This document shows positions 33,404 through 42,700 of a stretch of 64,000 nt of DNA, piece after piece (position 1 is the stretch's first letter; each line of letters begins with the position of its first letter). The notes beneath the pieces are model-generated. The model saw only the letters and a program-made list of their open reading frames with translations. It was not told where the DNA came from and ran no database searches. Location of the stretch: assembly GCA_964643075.1 (NCBI GenBank), contig CAZXQO010000008.1, positions 1 to 64,000 of the forward strand. The letters run 5' to 3'. Source of the stretch: Desulfocucumis sp964643075. Lineage in GTDB: Bacteria; Bacillota; Desulfotomaculia; Desulfotomaculales; Desulfocucumaceae. Made by a program: the position numbers and the translations under genes.

Positions 33404-34698
33404 ACCAGGACAACATCAGGGTTGCCGTTTTCGGTTTAGGCTTTGTGGGCTTGCCACTGGCCCTGAGCTTCGCCTTGCGGGGCTGCAAAGTATATGGCGT
33501 GGATGTGAATGAAGAACTGGTTGGGGAAATCAACTCCGGCGTGACATATCACCATGAGAGCTACCGGGATGAGGGGATCAGGGAAATATTGCGCCGGGAG
33601 CTGGATGCAGGCCGCTTCCGGGCTACCACCCGGCCAGAGGAGGCCATGGCAGCCGGTGACAATATAATTATCACCGTGGGCCTGCCGGTAAGCGACGGCA
33701 TGCCTTACGCCGGTCACCTGGAGGAGTGCGTCCGCTCGGTGGCCGCCGGCCTGAAAAAGGGAGATCTGGTGGTGGTTCGGGGTACCCTGGTGCCTGGGAT
33801 GACCCGGGGGCTGGTGCTGCCCCTGCTGGAGACTGGCGGACTTAAGGCCGGGGTAGATTTTGACCTGGCCTATTCGTCGGAAAGGATAGCAGAGGGCAAG
33901 GCCTTTGAGGAGTTCGAAAGCATGCCCGGGCTGGTCAGCGGGTACGACCGGGGGGCGGCCTTAAGGGCCAGGGAACTGCTATCGGTAGTTACCAGGGCGG
34001 AGCTTACGGTGGCTTCGTCCTTTGAGGTGGTGGAAACCGCCAAGGTGGTGGAAAATGTATCCCGGGATGTGAACATTGCCTTTGTAAACGAGCTGGCCAG
34101 GTTTTCCAAGGCTATGGATATAGACATTTTTGAAGTAATCGCCCTGGCCAACACCCACAAAAGGGTCAACCTGCTTACCCCTGGACCAGGGGTGGGAGGC
34201 TACTGCATTCCCAACGCCCTGCACTATCTCACTCCCCGGGCCGGGGAACTGGGTGTCGAACTGGCGCTGATGGGAACCGCCAGGCGGGTAAACGAGAATA
34301 TGCCGGCCCATGTGGTGTCCCTGGTGATGAAAAACCTGAGGGTGCCGCCAGCGGCAGCCAGAGTGGCGGTGCTGGGCATCGCCATGAAGGACTATTCCAG
34401 CGATGACCGCTGCAGCCCGGCTCACCAGATAATCAATTTGCTGGAAAGGGCCGGGGTTGAGGTGAGAGCCTATGACCCGGCGGTTCCTTCAAGGTACCAC
34501 TTCACCGTGGACAGCCTGGAAGATGCCCTGGGGGGAGCCCATGGGGCGGTGCTGCTGGCCCGGCAGGATGGTATGGAGTTTGCGGGTCTGGAGCCTTTTG
34601 TCCGGCTGATGAACAGCGTCGAACCCTTTATAATCGACGCTAAAAATATGCTCAGAGGAGTGAAGCCCCTGACGGGATTGATGGTGGAGGGGCTGTAA
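33400..34698 (+). CDS. Nucleotide-sugar dehydrogenase (UDP-Glc/UDP-ManNAc dehydrogenase family)
   Basis: A 432-residue enzyme starting at TTG 33400 behind GGGAGG and overlapping the previous stop by four bases. The Rossmann motif VFGLGFVGLPLALSFA is at about 10-25. The active-site Cys lies in PGPGVGGYCIPNALHYL (about 263-279), and YSSERIAEGKAFEEF is at about 158. The enzyme oxidises a UDP-sugar twice to the uronic acid with NAD. With GalU (37338) it could make UDP-glucuronate for teichuronic-type polymer, or UDP-ManNAcA. Sequence by eye does not separate these. A strong terminator follows at once. Confidence 0.9.
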   Translation: MNQDNIRVAVFGLGFVGLPLALSFALRGCKVYGVDVNEELVGEINSGVTYHHESYRDEGIREILRRELDAGRFRATTRPEEAMAAGDNIIITVGLPVSDGMPYAGHLEECVRSVAAGLKKGDLVVVRGTLVPGMTRGLVLPLLETGGLKAGVDFDLAYSSERIAEGKAFEEFESMPGLVSGYDRGAALRARELLSVVTRAELTVASSFEVVETAKVVENVSRDVNIAFVNELARFSKAMDIDIFEVIALANTHKRVNLLTPGPGVGGYCIPNALHYLTPRAGELGVELALMGTARRVNENMPAHVVSLVMKNLRVPPAAARVAVLGIAMKDYSSDDRCSPAHQIINLLERAGVEVRAYDPAVPSRYHFTVDSLEDALGGAHGAVLLARQDGMEFAGLEPFVRLMNSVEPFIIDAKNMLRGVKPLTGLMVEGL

Positions 34699-34737
34699 AA
34701 TAACGGAAGGGTTGCCAAAACCCTTCCGTTATTTTAC
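34695..34737 (+). terminator. Terminator overlapping the dehydrogenase stop codon
   Basis: A perfect 17-bp stem (34695-34711 with 34721-34737), a 9-base loop and A/T-rich base. It includes the TAA at 34696-34698. Confidence 0.85.
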
Positions 34738-34740
34738 AGC

Positions 34741-34773
34741 AGGGGCAAGCAAGAACCGTCCCCACTTGCCCCT
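34741..34773. repeat. Palindromic repeat, AAGAACCGTCCCC core
   Basis: AGGGGCAAG (34741-34749) and CTTGCCCCT (34765-34773) flank the core CAAGAACCGTCCCCA. It abuts the stop codon of the minus-strand DUF4330 gene. Confidence 0.75.
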
Positions 34774-35255
34774 TAGTCCTTAATGGTTATGCCCATAATG
34801 GTACCCTTTAGTTCGTAGTCCCTGGACTTCACATAGTAATCCTTGCCTATTCTTATTTCCTGGCCGCCCATGGTGATGGTGGCTGAGGATATGTTGACCT
34901 TACCCTCGTTTACTACATACACGTCCTTCAAATAGGGGTCATGGGCTATAACCTTTTGTCCTGCTGCGTTGATGTTTACCGACAGTCCCGGTTTTATGTC
35001 CACGGACTTTACTGCCACCGGGGTATAGGCGGCATCCTTGACCATTTTATCCCCCACTTTTATGGCAGCTGCCAGTTCCGGGCGGACGCAGGGCACCATG
35101 ACCTGGAATTCCACCGTTCTTATTTCCCCCTGGGCTGATTTATGGGTATATTTATAGCCCGCACTTGCCACTACCAGTACTATCACCAGCAGTATCATCA
35201 GGTCGATTATATTAACCAGTCCGAAAACTTTCCCCTTCTCGTCAATTAATTTCAT
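34773..35255 (-). CDS. DUF4330-family membrane-anchored protein
   Basis: The start at ATG 35255 (MKLIDEKGKVFGLVNIIDLM) is fixed by AAGGAGG upstream; an in-frame extension to 35297 is unlikely. The 160-residue protein has one N-terminal membrane helix (about 17-35) and an outside domain, matching the DUF4330 family in length and N-terminal motif. Function is unknown. The gene opposes the surrounding glycan operon and is framed by two different GGGGAC-type repeats (34741-34773, 35316-35353), as if inserted between them. Confidence 0.82.
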   Translation of the reverse strand: MKLIDEKGKVFGLVNIIDLMILLVIVLVVASAGYKYTHKSAQGEIRTVEFQVMVPCVRPELAAAIKVGDKMVKDAAYTPVAVKSVDIKPGLSVNINAAGQKVIAHDPYLKDVYVVNEGKVNISSATITMGGQEIRIGKDYYVKSRDYELKGTIMGITIKD

Positions 35256-35315
35256 AAAAGCCTCCTTTATTAATTGGGGACATTCCTCCGGCCCCAAAGT
35301 CTATCCCCAAATAGA

Positions 35316-35353
35316 GGTGTGTCCCCTGACCGCTGTCGGTGTGTCCCCTGACC
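35316..35353. repeat. Two direct copies of GGTGTGTCCCCTGACC
   Basis: The 16-base unit occurs at 35316-35331 and 35338-35353. Its complement appears at 25061-25077. A related TGGGGACATTCC segment lies just left at 35276-35287. Confidence 0.8.
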
Positions 35354-35505
35354 TAAATACTATTAAAATATAATATTTTTTGCGCCGTTGGTCAACGCAA
35401 GAGTGGACAGGCCGGCAGGATTTTTTAGACAGGGGAAGAATTAAAAATAATGATGAATTAAAAAAAACCAGGATGTCCATAATTTTACCGGAGGTGTTGA
35501 CCTTT

Positions 35506-35952
35506 TTGGAATTAAAAGATATACAAAAAATACTGCCCCACCGCTATCCCTTTATATTGGTGGACAAGATTCTTGAGATGGAGCCGGGTAAAAGAGCGGT
35601 GGGCATAAAAAACGTCAGCGGCAACGAGCCGTTTTTTCAGGGGCATTTTCCGGGCTATCCGGTGATGCCCGGCGTGCTGATCATTGAGGCCATGGCCCAG
35701 GTGGGGGCGGTGGCGGCCTTGTCGCTCCCGGGCATGGAAGGCAGGCTGGCCCTTTTTGCCGGTATTGACGGGGCCAGGTTTCGCAGGCAGGTGCTGCCCG
35801 GCGATCAGCTGCGCCTGGAGGTGGAAGTGCTGAAATTAAAAGGGAGGATAGGCAAGAGCAGGGGGGTAGCCACGGTAAACGGGGAGCCCACAGCCGAGGC
35901 AGAGCTTCTTTTTGCGATCATTGATAATAAAGAAAATTTGCCGGAAAAATAA
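35506..35952 (+). CDS. fabZ: 3-hydroxyacyl-ACP dehydratase FabZ
   Basis: The start is TTG 35506 with CCGGAGGTG eight bases upstream, giving 148 residues, the usual FabZ length; the frame is open from 35380 but that extension is not FabZ-like. The hot-dog fold active site shows the catalytic His in ILPHRYPFILVD (about 9-20) and the Glu in GVLIIEAMAQVGAVA (about 60-74), with NEPFFQGHFPGYPVMPG between. It dehydrates 3-hydroxyacyl-ACP in fatty acid elongation. No other fab gene is nearby; FabZ is often found with envelope genes. Confidence 0.93.
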   Translation: MELKDIQKILPHRYPFILVDKILEMEPGKRAVGIKNVSGNEPFFQGHFPGYPVMPGVLIIEAMAQVGAVAALSLPGMEGRLALFAGIDGARFRRQVLPGDQLRLEVEVLKLKGRIGKSRGVATVNGEPTAEAELLFAIIDNKENLPEK

Positions 35953-36132
35953 CGAAAAGCGGTTAAAAGCAACGGAATGCTGCGAATTTTGCAGTTAGCT
36001 GGTGGTAACTTGTCCATCCGGCGGGCTGAGCCTCTTGCAGCAGGTTTTTTTAGTGTTTGTAATTCTAATTAATTGAATGGTAGAATAATAATGGTTTGAT
36101 CTCATTCCCCCATTATTTCTCTATATACACCG

Positions 36133-37260
36133 GTGAAAGTAGGGATTTTGTTGCTGTATGCCATATTGTCCCTCATATTGGCCTTCGGTGTGGCTCTGAC
36201 GGTCACCCCCTGGGTCAGAAAAAGGGCTTTTGCCTGGGGCGCTGTGGATTACCCGAACCAGCGCAAGGTACATAGCGGTGTCATGCCCCGGCTGGGCGGA
36301 CTGGCTGTTTATCTGGCCTTTGTGCCGGCGGTGCTGCTGGCCCGGCCTTTGAACAACGGTACACAGGGGTTGCTGTTGGGTATAACTCTGGTTACACTGT
36401 TGGGAATTATTGATGATACCAGGGGTTTGTCCCCCCTGCTAAAACTGGCGGGACAGATAGCCGCCGCTCTGGCGGTTATTCCCTTTGGCATAAAGGTTCA
36501 GTTTATTACCAGCCCTTTTAACGCCGATCATATACTGTATTTCGGAGTCCTTTCCGTTCCCGTCACCGTATTCTGGCTGGTGGCGGTGACCAATGCCATC
36601 AACCTTGTTGACGGGCTGGACGGACTGGCCGCCGGGATTTCCGGTATAGCCGCCCTGACCATGGCGGCGGTGGCCTGGACCCAGTTCAATGTACATGGCT
36701 TGCAGGAGCAAAGCGGGGCTATACTATTGCCGCTTATTCTGGCCGCCTCCATTCTGGGCTTCCTGAAACACAACTATCATCCGGCTACCATCTTCCTGGG
36801 CGACTCCGGCTCTATGATGCTGGGTTTCTGCCTCGGGGCTATATCTGTAATGGGGCTGACCAAGAGCGCTACGGCGATTTCCGTTATATTGCCGCTGGTG
36901 ATTCTGGGCATCCCCCTGCTGGATACCACCTTCGCCATACTGAGGCGTTATCACAAGCACCGGCCTATTTTTCAACCTGACCGGGAGCACCTGCATCACC
37001 AACTTATGGCTCTGGGGCTCACCCACGCCCAGGCGGTGCTGGTTATATACTGCGTCAGTCTGGTCATGGGCATAAGTGCGGTGGTGCTTAACTTGGTATC
37101 CACCGACCAGGCGGCTGTGCTGCTGGTTATACTCTCTACCGTGGTGCTGGTGGGTGCGAATAAAATAGGAGTCCTGGGTACACGGCTAAGAAGGGAACGA
37201 ACTGCTGCCAGGGAAAGAAATACTGCAAAGAAGAACAGCCAACGGCCCACGAAAATGTAG
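36133..37260 (+). CDS. tagO: Undecaprenyl-phosphate GlcNAc-1-phosphate transferase (TagO/WecA type)
   Basis: A 375-residue polytopic membrane protein starting at GTG 36133. It has the polyprenyl-phosphate HexNAc-1-P transferase motifs: LGIIDDTRGLSP (about 95) with the metal-binding Asp pair, AINLVDGLDGLAAGIS (about 155), IFLGDSGSMMLGF (about 220) and the HHxH-like DREHLHHQLMALG (about 283). It starts lipid-linked polymer synthesis by moving GlcNAc-1-P from UDP-GlcNAc to undecaprenyl phosphate. TagA (24344) acts next. A terminator overlaps its last codons. Confidence 0.93.
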   Translation: MKVGILLLYAILSLILAFGVALTVTPWVRKRAFAWGAVDYPNQRKVHSGVMPRLGGLAVYLAFVPAVLLARPLNNGTQGLLLGITLVTLLGIIDDTRGLSPLLKLAGQIAAALAVIPFGIKVQFITSPFNADHILYFGVLSVPVTVFWLVAVTNAINLVDGLDGLAAGISGIAALTMAAVAWTQFNVHGLQEQSGAILLPLILAASILGFLKHNYHPATIFLGDSGSMMLGFCLGAISVMGLTKSATAISVILPLVILGIPLLDTTFAILRRYHKHRPIFQPDREHLHHQLMALGLTHAQAVLVIYCVSLVMGISAVVLNLVSTDQAAVLLVILSTVVLVGANKIGVLGTRLRRERTAARERNTAKKNSQRPTKM

Positions 37261-37277
37261 GGCCGTTTTTAATTTTT
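37241..37277 (+). terminator. Terminator overlapping the tagO 3' end
   Basis: AACGGCCC (37241-37248) pairs with GGGCCGTT (37260-37267) around an 11-base loop, followed by T-rich sequence. Confidence 0.75.
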
Positions 37278-37337
37278 AGTTAAAGGTGCTTACTTTTTTG
37301 TAAACCGGCTGTATAATTATAGCAGGAGGTGATCCTC

Positions 37338-38216
37338 ATGAGGATTAGAAAGGCTGTAATACCTGCTGCCGGTTTGGGGGTAAGATTTTTGCCGGCCACC
37401 AAAGCCCAGCCCAAAGAAATGCTCCCCATAGTGGACAAGCCAACCATTCAGTACATAATAGAGGAAGCGGTAGCTTCCGGCATTGACGACATTCTTATAA
37501 TTACAGGCAGACATAAAAAAGCAATAGAGGATCATTTTGACAAATTTCCCAGCCTGGAGGCCCATTTGCGAAGTAAGGGCAAGGAAGATTTGCTTGATAT
37601 GGTTATGGGTATAGGGGAAATGGCCGATATATGTTACGTTCGCCAGAAAGAACCCCGGGGTCTGGGACATGCCGTCTACTGCGCCAGAAAATTTGTGGGT
37701 AACGAGCCCTTTGCCGTGCTGCTGGGGGATGACATCGTTCGCAATGAAACCCCCTGCCTCAAGCAGTTGATAGATTTATACGAGGATACCGGCGCTTCCG
37801 TAGTCGGCGTGCAGGAGGTGCCCGGGACGGAAGTTAGCAAATATGGCATTTTGGACGCCAGTGAAATGAGGGAAGGTATATATAAGATAAATGATTTGGT
37901 GGAGAAGCCGGCCCCGGAGAAGGCCCCTTCCCGCCTGGCCATCATGGGGAGATATATTATAACACCGGCTATTTTTGATGTACTGTCCGGCACCGAGCCC
38001 GGCGCTGGTGGGGAAATTCAGCTTACCGACGCCCTGAGGGTGCTTTGCCGGCAGGAGCCCATGTACGGACTGGTTTTCGAAGGTCAGCGCTACGATGTGG
38101 GAGATAAGTTGGGCTATTTGAAAGCCATGGTGGAGTTTGCCCTGGACCGCCCGGATTTGTCCGGGGAGTTCGCAGCCTATCTCAGGGAAGTGGTCGCTAA
38201 AAGCATTGCCAATTAA
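37338..38216 (+). CDS. galU: UTP-glucose-1-phosphate uridylyltransferase
   Basis: The start ATG 37338 lies seven bases after AGGAGGTG. The 292-residue protein begins KAVIPAAGLGVRFLPATKAQ, the GalU nucleotidyltransferase signature, followed by PKEMLPIVDKPTIQYIIEEA. LLGDDIV (about 133) holds the metal-binding Asp, and VEKPAPEKAP is at about 192. The enzyme makes UDP-glucose, which feeds GalE just downstream and the UDP-sugar dehydrogenase at 33400. Confidence 0.96.
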   Translation: MRIRKAVIPAAGLGVRFLPATKAQPKEMLPIVDKPTIQYIIEEAVASGIDDILIITGRHKKAIEDHFDKFPSLEAHLRSKGKEDLLDMVMGIGEMADICYVRQKEPRGLGHAVYCARKFVGNEPFAVLLGDDIVRNETPCLKQLIDLYEDTGASVVGVQEVPGTEVSKYGILDASEMREGIYKINDLVEKPAPEKAPSRLAIMGRYIITPAIFDVLSGTEPGAGGEIQLTDALRVLCRQEPMYGLVFEGQRYDVGDKLGYLKAMVEFALDRPDLSGEFAAYLREVVAKSIAN

Positions 38217-38245
38217 ATATTTAGATTATATAATTTTATATTGTA

Positions 38246-38277
38246 CAAAGGGTGGGCGAATGGATGCCCGCCCTTTG
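38246..38277 (+). terminator. Terminator-like hairpin between galU and galE
   Basis: A 12-bp stem with one G-U pair (38246-38257 with 38266-38277) and an 8-base loop, but only a short T-rich tail. It may stop or slow transcription, or stabilise the galU message. Confidence 0.5.
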
Positions 38278-38335
38278 CATAGTGCTTATTTTGTCAATGC
38301 ATGGCTGGAGGTTAATATCTGGAGGTTTTATTATA

Positions 38336-39253
38336 ATGAAGGTAATGGTGACCGGCGGGGCGGGCTTTATCGGGTCGCACCTGGTTGATGCCCTGGTTTC
38401 CAGAGGGGACGGGGTAGCCGTGCTGGATGATCTGAGTACGGGCAAATTTGAGAATGTCAATTCCCGGGTGAATTTTTACCATGGAGATATCCAGGATGCC
38501 GGTTTCGTGCTGGACGTAGTGGAAAGGGAGCGCCCACGGGTTATTTTTCACCAGGCAGCACAGGCCGATGTACAGACATCAGTAAAGGACCCCGCTTCTG
38601 ATGCGCAAATCAACATCATAGGTACTATAAACCTTCTGGAAGCGGCCCGTAAAAACAATGTGGCTAAAGTGGTATACGCCTCGTCAGCCGCAGTTTACGG
38701 CATTCCCCATTATCTGCCGGTAGACGAATTTCATCCGGTTTCACTGCTTTCCGGCTACGGCATATCCAAATACACCGTGGAACATTACCTGGCGGTTTAT
38801 AAAACCATGTACGGCCTGGATTTTACCGTGCTGCGCTACGCCAATGTCTACGGCCCCAGGCAGGACGCCGGGGGCGAGGGAGGGGTAGTGGCTATCTTCC
38901 TGGACAGGGTGTTAAGGGGCGAAAGCCCCTTAATATATGGAGACGGGGAGCAGACCAGGGACTTTGTCTTTGTGAAGGATGTGGTGGCGGCCAATCTGGC
39001 CGCTGCAGGAAAAGCCGGTGGTGTGGTGCTGAACGTGAGTACCGGCCAGGCCACCAGCGTGAACCGGCTGTTTAATATGATTGCTGAGCTCACCGGCAGT
39101 GACGTTACGCCTTCATACCATTCGTCCAGGCCCGGGGACATCAGAGACAGCCGGCTGGACAATACCCTGGCCAATAATGTGCTGGACTGGAACCCGGCCT
39201 ATGAGCTTAAAGGCGGATTGAAGGAAACCATAGATAAGTGGAAGAAACACTGA
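38336..39253 (+). CDS. galE: NAD-dependent epimerase, UDP-glucose 4-epimerase type
   Basis: The start ATG 38336 is nine bases after GGAGGT. The 305-residue extended SDR has VTGGAGFIGSHLVDALVSRG (about 4-23), YASSAAVYGIP (about 114) and the YxxxK as YGISK (about 140). DFVFVKDVVAANLAA (about 208) is typical of the GalE/UDP-sugar epimerase group. It probably interconverts UDP-glucose and UDP-galactose or their N-acetyl forms. It follows galU, with a hairpin between the genes. Confidence 0.88.
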   Translation: MKVMVTGGAGFIGSHLVDALVSRGDGVAVLDDLSTGKFENVNSRVNFYHGDIQDAGFVLDVVERERPRVIFHQAAQADVQTSVKDPASDAQINIIGTINLLEAARKNNVAKVVYASSAAVYGIPHYLPVDEFHPVSLLSGYGISKYTVEHYLAVYKTMYGLDFTVLRYANVYGPRQDAGGEGGVVAIFLDRVLRGESPLIYGDGEQTRDFVFVKDVVAANLAAAGKAGGVVLNVSTGQATSVNRLFNMIAELTGSDVTPSYHSSRPGDIRDSRLDNTLANNVLDWNPAYELKGGLKETIDKWKKH

Positions 39254-39294
39254 ATATTAAACCCCCGCATCAGCATGCGGGGGTTTAATATTCA
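39251..39294. terminator. Strong bidirectional terminator after galE
   Basis: A perfect 20-bp stem (39251-39270 with 39275-39294) with loop CAGC that includes the galE stop codon. It can also end the small minus-strand gene at 39344. Confidence 0.9.
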
Positions 39295-39343
39295 GTACTA
39301 TATGTTTTTTTCTGCTTTCAGGATATTGCGCCATGCAGCTACT

Positions 39344-39481
39344 CTACTTTGCTAAATGTACATTCCTTTTTGCATCCTGTATTTTGCCGGCTGTCTTTTT
39401 ATTGGTCCGTATTTCCACCAGATATTTTTCAAACATCTTTTTCCGTTCCGTCAAACTCTTTTTGAATCCGCTTTGCTCCAT
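39344..39481 (-). CDS. Possible 45-residue basic small protein
   Basis: ATG 39481 has GGGGAGA about nine bases upstream and opens a 45-codon frame (MEQSGFKKSLTERKKMFEKY and onward) ending at TAG 39344-39346. The product is basic, helical-looking and lacks a signal. It lies in a 447-base stretch with no other gene, and the bidirectional terminator sits 50 bases past its stop. No family is recognised. A plus-strand frame across the same DNA is hydrophobic, lacks a ribosome site and is less convincing. The rest of the gap (39482-39741) shows nothing I can support. Confidence 0.45.
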   Translation of the reverse strand: MEQSGFKKSLTERKKMFEKYLVEIRTNKKTAGKIQDAKRNVHLAK

Positions 39482-39741
39482 TATTTATTCTCTCCCCGAA
39501 AAATTCAATAACTGGTTAATAGTATTAACAAAATTTTACTTATATAACCATGATTTCATTAAAGAGATACCGTAACAACAAACCAATAATCAGTAAATTT
39601 TCCCCATCATGAATCTATTTGCGGAAGGAGATTGTATCTTTACGTAGAAACAAAGCTAAATTAAGCACATTATGTAACAATTTGGCGTATAAACAGGTTT
39701 TAAAAATATTATTTACAAGGTAATAAGGAGGTAAGAGCAAG

Positions 39742-42700
39742 GTGATTGACGGTAGGAAAATGTATTGTAAGATGCCTGTAAAGCTGTTGCTTATTTTAAT
39801 GATAGCTGCCATGTTGCTAGTTCTACAAGCAGCGGCTGGTTATGCCGAGGAGAAGGGCGGATCGCAGGGAGAGGAAAAAATATTTAAGGATGTTTCATTA
39901 ACTGATGCTAATGCCCCTTACATAAAGTTTTTATTTAAAAAAGGGTTGATGTCCGGTTACCCCGACGGTTCATTCGGGCCCGGAAGGCCCCTTACCAGGG
40001 CCGAGGCTGTGATTGTGCTGGCCAAAGGAGCAGGTATCAAGCCGGTTACACCTGCAGCAGCCACCTTTAAGGATGCGGGACCAGGACACTGGGCCTACGG
40101 CTATATAGAGGCGGCGGTTAAAGCCGGTATACTGAGCGGCTATCCCGATGGAACGTTTTGCCCGGACGCCCAGTTATCCCGGGCCGAGACTATGGCTCTG
40201 TTAATAAAATGGTCAAAACAGGATACATCTGACGTGTCTCTTACCATCAAGGATGTAACGAAAACAAACTGGGCTTATAAGGCTGTCTGCACAGCGGTGG
40301 ATGCCAATTTTATTGCCCTGGCGGCGGATGGCAATTTTAATCCTGATCAGGCCATAACCCGACGGGACTTCGCCCGGGGCACCGCCATGACCATGGCATT
40401 AAGCCCCGGGTATAATGCGGTAAGTCTAAAAGGAGAACTGGTGGTTAAAAAAGGCTCCCTGAAGGTTAAAACTGCTGCCGGGGAGCAGACGGTAACAGAC
40501 AGGCTGACGCTGCAGGAAGGGATGCAAATAAATACTTTGCCCCGTTGTGATGCGGAAATAGTTTTTGAAGACGGCAGCGGCATTAAAATAATGGAAAACA
40601 CAGAAATCATTCTCCGGAAGCTGGGCGGCGTGCAGACCATCAGAAAAGACGGTATGCCCATTACAGCTATAGATAATGTTGATATAAAGCTGAACAGTGG
40701 GAAAATATTCGGAGCTCTGGCCAGCAAGTACGATAGCCAGCAGAATAAGGATAATAAAGAAGATAAGAGTAAGTTAATAGCATCTACCGAATTAACGCCG
40801 GAATTGTATAAATCGCTGCTGGCCCTGGAGCAGCCGAAATCCAGTCAGCAGCAGCTTCCCTGGTATAAGGTGGCATCTACGAAAAAAGTAAAGGTTACCG
40901 TGGATATGCCCTGGGGAGTGGCCGCCGTCCGGGGAACCTTCTGGTCGAACGAAGTAGGTCTTAAGGAACTGATAACCAGCGTGCTGAACGGAGAAATGAC
41001 ATTGACCACCACCGGCGGCCAGACAGTAACGATTTCAGGCGGCCAGATGACTACTGTGGATTCCGCCGGTGGGCCACCCACGCCACCTGCGCCCATGCCC
41101 CCGGAAGTAGCCCAGGCCTGGCAGGCACTTCAGGATTGGGTTACACAAAGGGCTAATGAAATACAGAATAACCAGCTGGCAGATTTCGAAGCGCCCCCAG
41201 GTGATCTAAATAATGAACAGGCTCCGGCAACAGAGCAGTTGCAAACACTGGTGCAAACATTAACCACAGCCATTGACAATGCGATTAGTAATGCAAATAC
41301 CAATACCAATACCAATACCAATACCAATCCTTCTTCCGGGGGCAGTGGGGGCTCGGACAATGATGATAATGCAACAATTGCAGACGGATGGGAGCTTACC
41401 GGCCTCTGGAGAGTGGTCAATAATAACAGCGGTATCTATAACAAAGCGGTTAATAAGTATGTAGCACTCCCACCGGGGGATAATACGGGGGGTATGCTTC
41501 CTAACAGCCCCAGTGGTGCCGGTAGCTTCTGGTATGGTAAAATTAGCGATGCAAATGAATATGCCGTAGGCAATTATTTGAACGAGCAAAAAACAGACGA
41601 TGGAGATTCTTCCGGGGGGACATCATTATCCGGCCATAAAGGAAGGCTGATATCACCTGTTTTTAGTGTTCCAACCACTGAATCAGGAATGATTCCGGTT
41701 GTCAAATTCAACAGCTGGTGGGAAATTGAAAGCATTGACCCGGCACATTTTGACAGAATGAGTGTATATGTGAATGTAGACGGCGAGGAGTCGTTATTAG
41801 GCAGCCTTAACCCTTTGACTGCTCCTTACGGCCAGCCCTCGCTGCCATACACCTCTGCAGGCTTCAATATGCCTGCATCATGGAAAACCTATACTTTTGA
41901 CCTGACCGGGTATGAAGGAAAAAATATACGTTTATGTTTTGAATTTGATACGGTGGACGAAGAGTTCAATGCTTTTAGAGGATGGTTAATTAGCCAGGTT
42001 GAAGTTGTAGAAACTGACCAAATTGAAATACAAGCACCCATGGTTTGTCTGGACTCCGAGGACAAACAAACCATTCGTGTTTCCGAAGCATCGTCAGGTG
42101 CATTAATAAAGGTATATTACAAGGACAGCGATAACAGCTATGTCCCGGAAATAGATAGTAAAACGGAAGAACAATTAGCTTCCACGACTGATGATTATGG
42201 TAACGCCTATATTGGCGGACTTTTGACTGGTATATATGCTGTCACACAAACAGTAAACAATGTTGAAAGTGATTATTCCGGAGATGTTATTGTCCCGTCA
42301 GTAGTATCGAAGGTGTATGGCAATGAATCTATAATAGATATTTCCTATGATACGATAAAAATTGCCCAAGGCACGACGCTATCTCAGTTGAAAAATGCAA
42401 TTATCATAGATGATGATATTGATGGCGATAACGATGGCTCATTTAAGTTGTTTAGCGATAGTAGTAAATCAACCGAGATCATGGATGACAATACTGAGGT
42501 TGCCGGACAAATGCTACTCACCACTATAGCCGGTAACCCACTCATTACATTTGATTATGGCATTTATATTCCAAGCAACTCAACGGTGGTATCAACGGTA
42601 TATGGTTATGAGGATGTGATAAATTGGATCAATGATACTGATAAAGTAATCAGTGTCAACTATGACGTTGACCTCACAGTAGGAGACTTAAAACAAGCCA

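Noticed and set aside
39333..39575. 80-residue plus-strand hydrophobic frame
   Set aside because: No ribosome site, AT-rich composition, and the opposite strand has a better small frame.
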